Shown here piece by piece: positions 6,366-13,028 of a stretch of DNA of 13,028 bases. The DNA is from Caldilineaceae bacterium. GTDB lineage: Bacteria > Chloroflexota > Anaerolineae > Caldilineales > Caldilineaceae. The notes beneath the pieces were generated by a model that did not search any database, was not told the DNA's origin, and saw nothing but the letters and a program-made list of their open reading frames with translations. The stretch lies in contig JAAUPU010000013.1 of assembly GCA_012032975.1 (NCBI GenBank), positions 1 through 13,028 on the forward strand, written 5' to 3'. Each line of letters begins with the position of its first letter. Positions within the stretch are counted from its first letter, which is position 1. A program made the translations under genes and the position numbers.

Positions 6366-9300
6366 CTACAGCGCAGCCGCCAGCGCCTGCACCAAATGCA
6401 CCGGCTCTCTGTCTGTGAATTGCTCGATCTGGTGGCGGCAACTGGTGCCGCTGGCGACGATGGTTGTGGCCGGGTCCGCGGCGCGCACCGCCGGCAGCAG
6501 TCGATCCTCGCCGATCTGCTGGCTGACCTCGAAGTGGTCGGCGCCATAGCCAAAGTCACCGGCCATGCCGCAACAGCCGCTGGGGATCACCTCGACTTGA
6601 TAGCCGGCTGCGCGCAGCGCGGCCACGCTGCTTTCATTGCCCACCAACGCTTTGTGATGACAGTGGCCGTGCAACATCGCCTTGCCGGGCGCGGCGCGCC
6701 ACGGCGCCCGGAAGCGCCCCGCCTCCACTTCCCGCACCACAAATTCCTCGAAGGTGAACGCACCCTGTGCCAGGATATTGGCTTGGCCACGGTTGCTGGC
6801 CAGGTTCAAATACTCGTCGCGTAGGGTCAAGATACAGCTAGGTTCGATGCCCACAATCGGGATGCCCTGCTGGGCATAGGGCGCCAACAGCGCGACGTTG
6901 TGGTCGATCCACGGGCGGGCTTTGTCGGCCTGCCCGCCAGTGATCAACGGTCTCCCGCAACATTTGCGCCCCACGGCCAGATAGACTGCATAGCCGGCTG
7001 CCTCCAGCACCCGCACCGCAGCCTTGCCGATCTCGGTCTCGTTGAAGTTGGTCCAGGTGTCGTGAAAAAGCACAACCGGCGGTCGAGAATCCGCATTCGT
7101 CTTGTGGGTCGAGAACCACTGCTCCAGGCTCTGCGCAGCAAAGGCGGGCAGTTCACGCTCTGGGTGGACGCCGATGCGCGTCTGAAAGGACTTGGCCAGA
7201 CCCGTCTTCATGCCCCAGTTGACCAGCGGCACCAGCGGCGTGGCCGCCCGGTAGAGCAGCGTGTTGAGCGTTGGCAAGAGGCCCATCATACGGTTGAAGG
7301 TCGGCAATCCATTCCGCTGGTAATAGTGGACCAGATATTCCGACTTGATCTTGGCCATGTCTACGGCGGACGGGCACTCGCTCTTGCACGCCTTGCAGCC
7401 CAGGCAGAGATCCATCACGCCGTACATCTCTTGGGAAAATAGCTCATCGCTGGGGATGCGTCCGGCCATGGCATTGCGCAGCGCATTGGCGCGCCCACGG
7501 GTGGTGTCCCGCTCGTCTCGGGTCGCCATATAGCTGGGACACATGCTGCCTGCGCCCAGCTTGCGACAGACGCCCGCCCCGTTGCACATCTCGATGGCCG
7601 GCGCATAGCCACCATCCACACCCAATCGAAGACAGTCTTGAGTTCGATGGTCTGGTAGCTTGGGCCAAAGCGCATGTTTTCGGTCAGCGGCGGCGCATCG
7701 ACGATCTTGCCTGGATTCATCAGATGGTCGGGATCAAAGGTGCGCTTGACCTCGCGCATGGCTTCGTAGAGCGTTGCGCCAAAGACTTTGGGGATATGCA
7801 CCGAGCGGGCCAAGCCATCGCCATGTTCGCCGCTCATCGCGCCGCTGTATTGGATGGCCAACTCGCAGGCGTGGTTGCCCACCAGTTCGAGCAATTCCAC
7901 GCCGCGCGCCGACTTGGTGTTGATCAGCGGTCGTACATGGAGGCAGCCTGCCGATGCGTGGGCATAGACGGCCACCGCGGAAATATCGCCCTGGTCGTGG
8001 CAGAATTCAAGGATTTCATCCAGATAGTCGGCCAGTTGCTCCTGGGGCACGCTGACATCTTCGATGCCAGGCACCGGTTTGTAATCACCGCGCCGGCTCA
8101 TCAGCAGATTCAGCCCTGCCTTGCGCACCGACCAGACATCGGCCTGATGCGCCGGGTCGAGCACGCGCACCACCGCGCCGCGCCAGCCTCGTTGCTGAAG
8201 CTGGCGTTCCAGCCGCTCCAGCTTGGCCAATAACTCCTGATCGGATTCGCCATAATATTCGGTCAGCAACACGGCGGGCGGGTCGCCCTGGACGAAGTGC
8301 AGTTTCTTGGCCCATTCCGGCTGGGCGCGGGCCAGGTCCATCAGCTGTTTGTCGAGCAATTCCGAGGCGCTGGGTTCGGTCTCCAAAATGTCGGGGATGG
8401 CCGCGCAGGCATCGCGCAGGCGGTCGAAGTGGACCACGGCCAGCACGGTCTTGCGGGGACGCGGCGTCAACTGGAGTGTGGTCTCGGTGATGACGGCCAG
8501 CGTGCCTTCGCTGCCGGTCATCAACTGGGCAAGATTAAAGCGGTCGATGGTGGCCGGGTCGCAGATGGCTGGGCGAAAACGGCTCTCAAACGAGAGGCTG
8601 CTCCGCTGGTCGGGCGCCATCAAGCCGCGGCCAGGCGGTCCAGGTTGTAACCGGAGGCCGCCGCCAATGTTTGGGCCAACGCGCCACAATCTCCGGTGTG
8701 ATGCGCTCTACAAGCGCTGGGAGCGCGGCATAAATTTGGCCCTCCAGCCCGGCGCCGCGCGCTTTGGCGGCCAGCTCCGATGGATCGACGGGACCGAAGC
8801 GGGCCCGCGATCCATCGGCCAGGATCACCGCGGTCTCGACCACATTGTCGGCCATCATGCCGTAGAGGATGCTGTGGCTGCCGGTGGCGTTGTTGCCGAC
8901 GCTGCCGCCGATGGTGGCTCGGTCGGCGCTGGCCGGGTCTGGCCCCAACATCAACCCAAATTGAGCCACATGTTTGTTGAGCGACGTGAAGTTGATGCCC
9001 GATTGTGCGCTGACCGTCGCGGCCTCTACATCGACCGCGCCGACGTTGTTCATATATTTGCTAAAATCGATGACGATGGCCTCGCCGACGGTCTGCCCAG
9101 CCAACGAACTGCCACCCCGCGGGGCAGAATCGGCGTCTTGAATTTGGCCGCCAATTCGACAGTCGCCTGCACGTCGTCGTCGTGGCGCGGGATCACTACG
9201 CCGATAGGCTGAATCTGATAGAGGCTGGCGTCGGTGCTGTAGAGCATGCGCGTGTAGCCATCAAAGCGAACCTCGCCCTCGACCACATTCTGCAACGCGC

Positions 9301-9385
9301 TCACCAGATCGCGTGTTTCGTCTGGAATGGATCTCATCTCGCTGGACTTCAGTACACTTCGGGATGGGGTCGCAAGTGCGGACAT
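6366..9385 (-). CDS. FAD-linked oxidase / Fe-S (CCG domain) fusion, glycolate or D-lactate dehydrogenase type; four apparent frameshifts
   Basis: Predicted to oxidise a 2-hydroxy acid (D-lactate, glycolate or similar) at FAD and pass electrons through Fe-S centres to a membrane or other acceptor. Domains of the repaired 1007-aa protein: FAD-binding domain about 55-230 (PRGGGSSLAGQ near 88-98, then ATIGGSVGNNATG); GlcD-type C-terminal domain about 270-560 (MSGEHGDG, then FDPDHLMNPGKI); Fe-S region with C602, C608 and C617 and the cluster motif C662-LG-C665-KA-C668-KSE-C672-P; two CCG-type modules (RKCCGRP, PSC, HGHCHHKAL, SGCCGMAGDFGYG) to the end. This is a natural GlcD-GlcF fusion layout. 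The frame breaks at 9115-9118, 8658-8659, 8625-8626 and 7621-7623; each needs one added G on the coding strand, and 3020+4 bases equals 1008 codons exactly. The ATG at 9385 follows AAAGGA by six bases. Confidence 0.93.
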
Positions 9386-9425
9386 CAGGTGTCCTTTCGT
9401 GGGCGCGTTTGGATTCGATGAATCC

Positions 9426-9453
9426 ACTTTACCCAAAGGGCGGCAATTGTCAA
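9426..9453 (-). promoter_or_regulatory. Promoter of the FAD/Fe-S oxidoreductase gene
   Basis: On the minus strand TTGACA (9453-9448), a 16-base spacer and TAAAGT (9431-9426). The predicted start, near 9419, gives a leader of about 35 bases that contains the AAAGGA ribosome site before the ATG at 9385. Confidence 0.55.
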
Positions 9454-9641
9454 AATGTGCCCATACATACAGGAATTTGACGGGCCAGCGCCTACACTGC
9501 ACACTATTTGCGGACGTTCGCGTTGGACCAAGGGTGGCCCCAAGCTTTGGGAGGCAGTTGGCAGATCGTCTGTTTTCCTCGACGTAGCAAGGGTGGAAAA
9601 TCTGAGCGTTACCGAATCGAACAATTTGAGAGGATAAAGTG

Positions 9642-9908
9642 ATGCAAGACCCAAATGGCAATAATGCAGGAATCGTCATGTATACGACTTCCTGGTGCCC
9701 AGCCTGTTGGCAGGCAAAGCAAGTCATGAAATCCATGGACGTTGAGTACCAAGAGATCAATATCAGCGATGATGAAGAAGCCTCCGAGGCCGTCCAACGC
9801 ATGAACAACGGCTATCGTAGCGTGCCCACCATTGTCTTTCCAGATGGTTCGATCCTGACTGAGCCGCAGACAACAACACTTGTCAACAAATTACAAGCTT
9901 TGGTGTAG
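9642..9908 (+). CDS. Mycoredoxin-like glutaredoxin-family protein
   Basis: An 88-aa thiol oxidoreductase with a thioredoxin fold, cytoplasmic. After the first strand (GIVMYTTSW) comes the active-site pair C19-P-A-C22. The cis-proline segment RSVPTIVFPDG follows, with a C-terminal helix reaching LVNKLQALV. The whole plan matches short glutaredoxin/mycoredoxin proteins. Known members use CPYC or CGYC, so CPAC is a variant that may shift redox potential; the partner (mycothiol, bacillithiol, glutathione or thioredoxin reductase) cannot be inferred. The ATG at 9642 is preferred over the GTG at 9639 because GAGAGGA (9628-9634) is then seven bases away. The gene stands alone, divergent from the flavoprotein gene. 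The frame is intact. Confidence 0.9.
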   Translation: MQDPNGNNAGIVMYTTSWCPACWQAKQVMKSMDVEYQEINISDDEEASEAVQRMNNGYRSVPTIVFPDGSILTEPQTTTLVNKLQALV

Positions 9909-10156
9909 ACCCTCGCAACCCCGTTGGCTGCACCCACAATTCTACTCCCCGACATTGACCCAAGAACTGCTCGGTTGACAGAGTAAGTTCGCTCAGTGTC
10001 GAGGATTTCTCTATCGGCGGCTTTCTCGCAATAATTCTTGGCGCAGACGGCAGAGCGATTCAGCGAATTCACTCCTCCATCCGTGTGGCAAGAGCGCACT
10101 CGACCCCTTCCGGGAAGTCGCCCCCGATCCGGGAGGCGCCCAAGAGCGCCAGAAAG

Positions 10157-10185
10157 TTGACACCCACCTCGCAGATCGATAAAGT
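10157..10185 (+). promoter_or_regulatory. Strong promoter for the GntR regulator gene
   Basis: TTGACA at 10157-10162, a 17-base spacer and TAAAGT at 10180-10185. Transcription would start near 10192, only about seven bases ahead of the ATG at 10199, so the message would be almost leaderless. The promoter lies inside a longer open frame that could start at a GTG at 10085, which argues against that longer start. Confidence 0.7.
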
Positions 10186-10186
10186 G

Positions 10187-10198
10187 TGGTCTAGACCA
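10187..10198. promoter_or_regulatory. GntR/HutC-type operator palindrome
   Basis: TGGTCTAGACCA is a perfect 12-bp palindrome between the -10 box and the start codon, touching the ATG. It matches the core recognised by HutC-subfamily GntR regulators such as DasR/NagR (GGTCTAGACC type). GTGGTC (10186-10191) is inverted once more as GACCAC (10202-10207), adding a third half-site just inside the gene. Autorepression is the natural reading. Confidence 0.75.
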
Positions 10199-10933
10199 AT
10201 GGACCACTTTCGGGCAGGTATTCCCCTTTATATCCAGATTGCCGATTCTCTCGCCGAGCAGATCGAGGCGGGTGAGCTTGCGCCTGGCGACCGATTGCCC
10301 GCGGAGCGGGAACTCAGCGACCAGTTGGCCGTCACGCGCATGACCTTGCGTCAGGCGTTGCACTTGCTACAGGGACAGGGTCTGTTGGTACGCAAGCACG
10401 GGGTGGGCACCTTTGTGGCCGATCCCAAGATCGAACGGCAGGCAGACCGGCTGGTTCCGTTCACAAAGGGGATGCAGAGCCGCGGTCTAAGCGCGGGGGC
10501 GCGCGTGATCCTCTTCGAGACGCGTGTGGCCGGTCTCTCCACAGCCAAGGCGCTTCAACTGTCCCTGTCTGCTCCGATCTACTACATTGTCCGGCTGCGT
10601 CTGGCCAACCAGGAGCCGAGTATGCTGGAGAAACTTTCGCTGCCCGCACAGCGCTTCGCCGGCTTCGAGCGCCATGATCTCGCCGCACGTTCGGTCTATG
10701 AGATTCTGTCCAGCGAATATGGCGTCGAAGTGAGCCGGGCAGAGCAGAGCCTGGAGGCCGCGCCGGCCACCAGCTACGAGGCCGATCTGCTTCAGGTCTC
10801 GCCTGGCGCGCCACTCATGTTGGAACGGCGGGTCGGCTTTGACCAAGCTGGGCAGCCGGTCGAAACGGCCAAGGATCTCTACCGAGGCGACCGCTTCCGC
10901 TTTGTCACCGAAATAGCGCTGCCTACCAAGTAG
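10199..10933 (+). CDS. GntR-family (HutC subfamily) transcriptional regulator with UTRA domain
   Basis: A 244-aa DNA-binding regulator. The N-terminal winged helix-turn-helix (about 8-72) begins IPLYIQIADSLAEQIEAGEL and contains the typical GDRLPAERELSDQL, VTRMTLRQAL and GVGTFV segments. The UTRA effector-binding domain (about 95-240) follows, with YYIVRLRLANQEPSMLEKL, RSVYEILSSEYG, a LMLERR segment and YRGDRFRFV near the end. In relatives the ligand is a sugar phosphate, amino acid derivative or other small metabolite. The ATG at 10199 is chosen because it gives the family-typical N-terminus and because the promoter and operator lie immediately upstream, within what an earlier start would make coding. 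It converges on the HAD gene with 26 bases between stops. It probably controls itself and perhaps the HAD/SDR/amidohydrolase genes, although no second copy of the palindrome was seen near them. Confidence 0.93.
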   Translation: MDHFRAGIPLYIQIADSLAEQIEAGELAPGDRLPAERELSDQLAVTRMTLRQALHLLQGQGLLVRKHGVGTFVADPKIERQADRLVPFTKGMQSRGLSAGARVILFETRVAGLSTAKALQLSLSAPIYYIVRLRLANQEPSMLEKLSLPAQRFAGFERHDLAARSVYEILSSEYGVEVSRAEQSLEAAPATSYEADLLQVSPGAPLMLERRVGFDQAGQPVETAKDLYRGDRFRFVTEIALPTK

Positions 10934-10959
10934 GCGCCGCTTACAAAGATGGTGCCGGG

Positions 10960-11634
10960 TCACTCTTCTTGGGAACTGCCCGAGGCCATCTGCTCCAGCA
11001 AGTGGTCAAGCGAGAGTTCTGACAACGAGGCCAGCCGCAGGTCGGCCAGTTCGAGGGAGAGTGTGTGCGTCATTGGATTGGGAACCACGACGCAGTAGAG
11101 GCCAGCCCGTTTGGCGGCCAAAATGCCATTGGGCGAATCTTCCAAAGCGACTGCCTGGGCGGGTGAAACCCCCAGCCCACTGGCCGCATCCAGATAGAGC
11201 GCTGGATCGGGCTTGGCCTGTTGCACGTCGTCGCGAGTCCTCACACAGGTGAAGTGATGGGCAAGGCCAAGACGATCCAGGTGGCCGGTCACCCAGGCGC
11301 GGTCGGAACTGGAAGCGACGCCCAGGCGCAATCCGCGGCGTTTGGCCTCGGCAATGGTCTGCTCGACGCCCGGCAACACCGACTCGTTGGCAAGCAATTC
11401 GGCAAATCGCGCCCGTCGCGTGCTGCGGATCGCTTCTCGATCCACGGGCTGCCCGACCTGCTCCTCCAGATAGGCATAGGGGTCGAAGCCGCCAAACGCA
11501 CCGATGCAGGTCGCCCATGTCTCTAGAGGTAGCGCCACATGGTAGGCGTGATAGACTTCTTGCCAGGCTCTGAATTCCGGCGTCTCCGTGTCCAGGATCA
11601 AACCGTCAAAATCGAAGATCAGTGCGTTGATCAT
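10960..11634 (-). CDS. HAD-superfamily phosphatase/phosphomutase (beta-phosphoglucomutase-like)
   Basis: A 224-aa cytoplasmic HAD hydrolase that uses an aspartyl-phosphate intermediate. Motif I is D8-F-D10-GLILDTE; a helical cap of the C1 type fills about 16-90; motif II is GVASSS (Ser); motif III is the Lys in AKPDPALYL; motif IV is ALEDSPNG. The DTE after motif I and the cap position resemble beta-phosphoglucomutase or 2-deoxyglucose-6-phosphatase-type members, so a sugar phosphate is a likely substrate, but this is inference. The ATG at 11634 (MINALIFDFDG) follows AGGGAAAG by four bases and is preferred to an upstream ATG at 11667. It is divergent from the SDR gene with an 87-bp shared spacer. 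Confidence 0.92.
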   Translation of the reverse strand: MINALIFDFDGLILDTETPEFRAWQEVYHAYHVALPLETWATCIGAFGGFDPYAYLEEQVGQPVDREAIRSTRRARFAELLANESVLPGVEQTIAEAKRRGLRLGVASSSDRAWVTGHLDRLGLAHHFTCVRTRDDVQQAKPDPALYLDAASGLGVSPAQAVALEDSPNGILAAKRAGLYCVVVPNPMTHTLSLELADLRLASLSELSLDHLLEQMASGSSQEE

Positions 11635-11685
11635 GTCGCTTTCCCTGTGATAGATTGATGAGGCCAAACTCTACTACAACGAAGA

Positions 11686-11705
11686 TCGTGCGCCAAAACG
11701 CACGA
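11686..11705. promoter_or_regulatory. Inverted repeat in the HAD/SDR divergent spacer
   Basis: TCGTGCG (11686-11692) and CGCACGA (11699-11705) form a perfect 7-bp inverted repeat with a CCAAAA loop. It lies just before the SDR ribosome site (AAAGGAAG, about 11709-11716). It may be an operator or a leader hairpin. It does not resemble the TGGTCTAGACCA site of the nearby regulator. Confidence 0.45.
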
Positions 11706-11721
11706 CGGAAAGGAAGAACAG

Positions 11722-12573
11722 ATGCAACTGTCAGGAAAAGTGGCGATTGTGGCCGGGGCGGCATGGGGTGGCATCGGTGCGGCAACCGCGCATCGATTTG
11801 CCCAGGAAGGCGCCAAACTGGTGATCAATACCCGCCAGCGCGAGGAAAAACTTGAGGAGACCGCAGCCCACATTCGGGCGGCGGGCGGCGAAGTGGTTCA
11901 GGTGATGGGCGATGTCAAGGACGCATCCGCGTGGGAGGCGATGGTGGCTGCCGCGCTGGAAAACTTTGGCCAGATCGACATCCTGGTCCACAACGCGGCG
12001 CACTCCTTCCTGCGTCGCGCCGCCGACATCAGTCAGGCGGAATGGGATGAGGGGCTGGCGGTGACGCTGGGTGGACCGTGGCTGGGCGCCAAGCATTGCA
12101 TCCCGGAGATGATCAAGGTGGGGGGCGGCTCCATCGTCTTCATCTCCACCGTCAACGCCGCGATCACGAACCCACTCTTTGCGCTCTACAGCACAGCCAA
12201 AGGCGGGCTGAACGCACTCACGCGCAGCATTGCGCTGGACTATGGTCGCGATGGCATCCGCTGCAACGCGGTGGCGCCGGGCCAGATCGTGGGCGAACGC
12301 GAGAGCGAGCGGATTGCCCACGATGCGCTGGAGGATCAACTTTCGCGCGATTGTTATCCGCTGGGTCGCTATGGACGACCGGACGAGATTGCCAACGCCG
12401 CGCTCTTTCTCGCCTCCGATCAGGCCTCGTTCGTCACCGGCATCGTGCTGACTGCGGACGGCGGTCTGACCCTGCAATCGCCGGAGGCACTGGTTCGCCC
12501 CTCGTTCCGCAAACGATGGCGCGACGATTTCCTCGTACCCGTCTCAGCCGATGAGGTGGATCTGCGTTACTGA
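11722..12573 (+). CDS. Short-chain dehydrogenase/reductase (SDR)
   Basis: A 283-aa NAD(P)-dependent oxidoreductase of the classical SDR type. The Rossmann loop is G12-AAW-GGIG19, one residue longer than the usual TGxxxGxG. Other signatures are VHNAA (the NNAG equivalent), Y156-STA-K160 as the catalytic Tyr/Lys, the segment CNAVAPGQIV, and TADGGL near the end. The residue at the catalytic-serine position, 13 before the tyrosine, is Thr143, preceded by Ser142. INTRQ after the second strand suggests NADP preference, weakly. A C-terminal tail of about 30 residues (LVRPSFRKRWRDDFLVP) exceeds the usual length. The start ATG has AAGGAAG a few bases upstream and the frame is intact. Lying 5' of an amidohydrolase on the same strand, it may act in a sugar or sugar-acid oxidation route in which a lactone or amide is then hydrolysed; this is inference only. 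Confidence 0.93.
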   Translation: MQLSGKVAIVAGAAWGGIGAATAHRFAQEGAKLVINTRQREEKLEETAAHIRAAGGEVVQVMGDVKDASAWEAMVAAALENFGQIDILVHNAAHSFLRRAADISQAEWDEGLAVTLGGPWLGAKHCIPEMIKVGGGSIVFISTVNAAITNPLFALYSTAKGGLNALTRSIALDYGRDGIRCNAVAPGQIVGERESERIAHDALEDQLSRDCYPLGRYGRPDEIANAALFLASDQASFVTGIVLTADGGLTLQSPEALVRPSFRKRWRDDFLVPVSADEVDLRY

Positions 12574-12583
12574 GGCAGATCCA
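12557..12583. repeat. Hairpin spanning the SDR stop codon
   Basis: TGGATCTGC (12557-12565) pairs perfectly with GCAGATCCA (12575-12583), a 9-bp stem whose 9-base loop contains the SDR stop codon (TGA 12571-12573). No T-tract follows. It could dampen read-through into, or stabilise RNA upstream of, the amidohydrolase gene. Confidence 0.5.
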
Positions 12584-12594
12584 GGGGAGAAGAT

Positions 12595-12653
12595 CTCCAC
12601 AGATCGTGCAGGAGACGCCGACAAAAACTGTGCCATCCGCGCCATCTGTGGAG
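12595..12653. repeat. Fold-back repeat with 9-bp phased CCAT units
   Basis: CTCCACAGAT (12595-12604) is exactly inverted as ATCTGTGGAG (12644-12653), with a 39-base loop. Leading into the right arm are nine-base units CTGTGCCAT, CCGCGCCAT and CTGTGGAG (about 12629-12653). The build parallels the fold-back at 1731-1802: short inverted ends with GTGGA plus phased internal units. Confidence 0.5.
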
Positions 12654-12712
12654 TGACTTGATCTTGAAAACAGCCCAGACGCGATCTGCGTTTGGGCACG
12701 AAGGGAGATTGC

Positions 12713-13028
12713 ATGAAGAAGATCGACGCACACATCCATTTTGGGGACGATGATGCGGCTTTGCTGGCTTTGCTGGATGACCTGGACATCCAGTTGTTCA
12801 ACATCTGCGTGGCTGACGAAGCGGGCAGCGCCTGGCGGTCGAGCGCTGAAATCTATTGCGACTTGACCGAGGCGCGGCCGCAACGCTTTGCCTGGTGTAC
12901 CAGCTTCGACCTGCCCCAGTTCGACAACCCCAACTACGTCGATGAGGTCATCTCAGGGCTGGATCGTGACTTTGCCGCGGGTGCAGTGGCGTGCAAAGTC
13001 TGGAAGAACGTGGGCATGGAGGTCAAGA
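12713..13028 (+). CDS. Amidohydrolase (COG2159/PF04909-like), 3' partial
   Basis: The first 105 residues of a metal-dependent TIM-barrel hydrolase or decarboxylase. Seen: the N-terminal metal-binding H7-x-H9 in MKKIDAHIHF, an ARPQRFAWCTSFD segment (the second strand), and the conserved-looking VACKVWKNVGMEVK at the cut end. These fit the amidohydrolase-2 family, whose members hydrolyse lactones (for example sugar-acid lactones) or decarboxylate aromatic acids. The ATG is well placed after AAGGGAG (12701-12707) with a five-base gap. It lies 139 bases after the SDR stop on the same strand, and the two are probably co-expressed despite the hairpin and repeat between them. The remaining metal ligands lie beyond the window, so function cannot be refined. 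Confidence 0.85.
   Translation, partial: MKKIDAHIHFGDDDAALLALLDDLDIQLFNICVADEAGSAWRSSAEIYCDLTEARPQRFAWCTSFDLPQFDNPNYVDEVISGLDRDFAAGAVACKVWKNVGMEVK

Noticed and set aside
6366..9385. Separate glcD, glcF and several hypothetical genes in place of one
   Set aside because: All breaks are repaired by four single bases giving exactly 1008 codons, and no internal start has a ribosome site where the pieces would begin.
10085..10198. An N-terminal extension of the GntR regulator from a GTG
   Set aside because: A near-consensus promoter and the operator palindrome fall inside it, and the added residues are not part of the GntR family fold.
11731..12477. A 248-codon open frame on the minus strand opposite the SDR gene
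   Set aside because: It is antisense to a clear SDR with intact motifs, has no recognisable domain, and is the kind of shadow expected in GC-rich coding DNA.

Overview
The window is about 60% GC bacterial DNA with short intergenic gaps. Protein style and gene content (a lipocalin-like lipoprotein, a fused GlcD/GlcF-type oxidoreductase, a GntR/UTRA regulator with HAD, SDR and amidohydrolase enzymes) suggest a Chloroflexota-like environmental organism. That assignment is only an inference, because the window holds no rRNA or marker gene. No rRNA, tRNA, CRISPR array, transposase or phage gene was seen.

Layout. Positions 1-1196 (+): an AttH/CrtC-like lipocalin lipoprotein, cut off at its 5' end by the window edge. 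Positions 1187-3382 (-): a Nudix hydrolase, an unrecognised 173-aa protein and a CorA metal channel, transcribed in the order corA, unknown, Nudix. Positions 3383-3625: a divergent control region with a strong promoter candidate for the next gene. Positions 3626-4815 (+): RNase D. Positions 4816-5021: a 13-bp inverted repeat and three exact copies of a 16-bp tandem repeat. Positions 5022-5934 (+): a nucleoside-hydrolase-superfamily protein with an unusual metal-site motif. Positions 5954-9385 (-): a large FAD/Fe-S oxidoreductase with a small two-helix membrane protein downstream. Positions 9642-9905 (+): a mycoredoxin-like glutaredoxin. Positions 10199-13028: a GntR/UTRA regulator (+), a HAD phosphatase (-), an SDR dehydrogenase (+) and the start of an amidohydrolase (+). 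This last block looks like a small carbon-catabolic locus with its own regulator. The longest gene-free stretch (9906-10198, 293 bases) holds only the gntR promoter and operator plus a minor CTTCC/GGAAG palindrome at 10107-10117.

The main technical result is that six genes are broken by single-base indels (11 in total: 8 missing and 3 extra bases), each in a run of two to six identical bases. In every case one base restores a continuous, family-typical protein. The 1007-aa oxidoreductase needs exactly four added bases and then fills 1008 codons. These are most likely homopolymer errors from sequencing or assembly, not pseudogenes, and I annotate the genes across them.

The best regulatory signal is upstream of the GntR gene: TTGACA, a 17-bp spacer, TAAAGT, then the perfect palindrome TGGTCTAGACCA touching the ATG. 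This implies an autoregulated, nearly leaderless transcript. I did not find a clear new multi-gene system such as a defence island or secretion system. The unexplained items are the 16-bp triple repeat, two fold-back elements with 9-10-bp internal periodicity, the unknown 173-aa protein, and the substrate of the GntR-HAD-SDR-amidohydrolase cluster.
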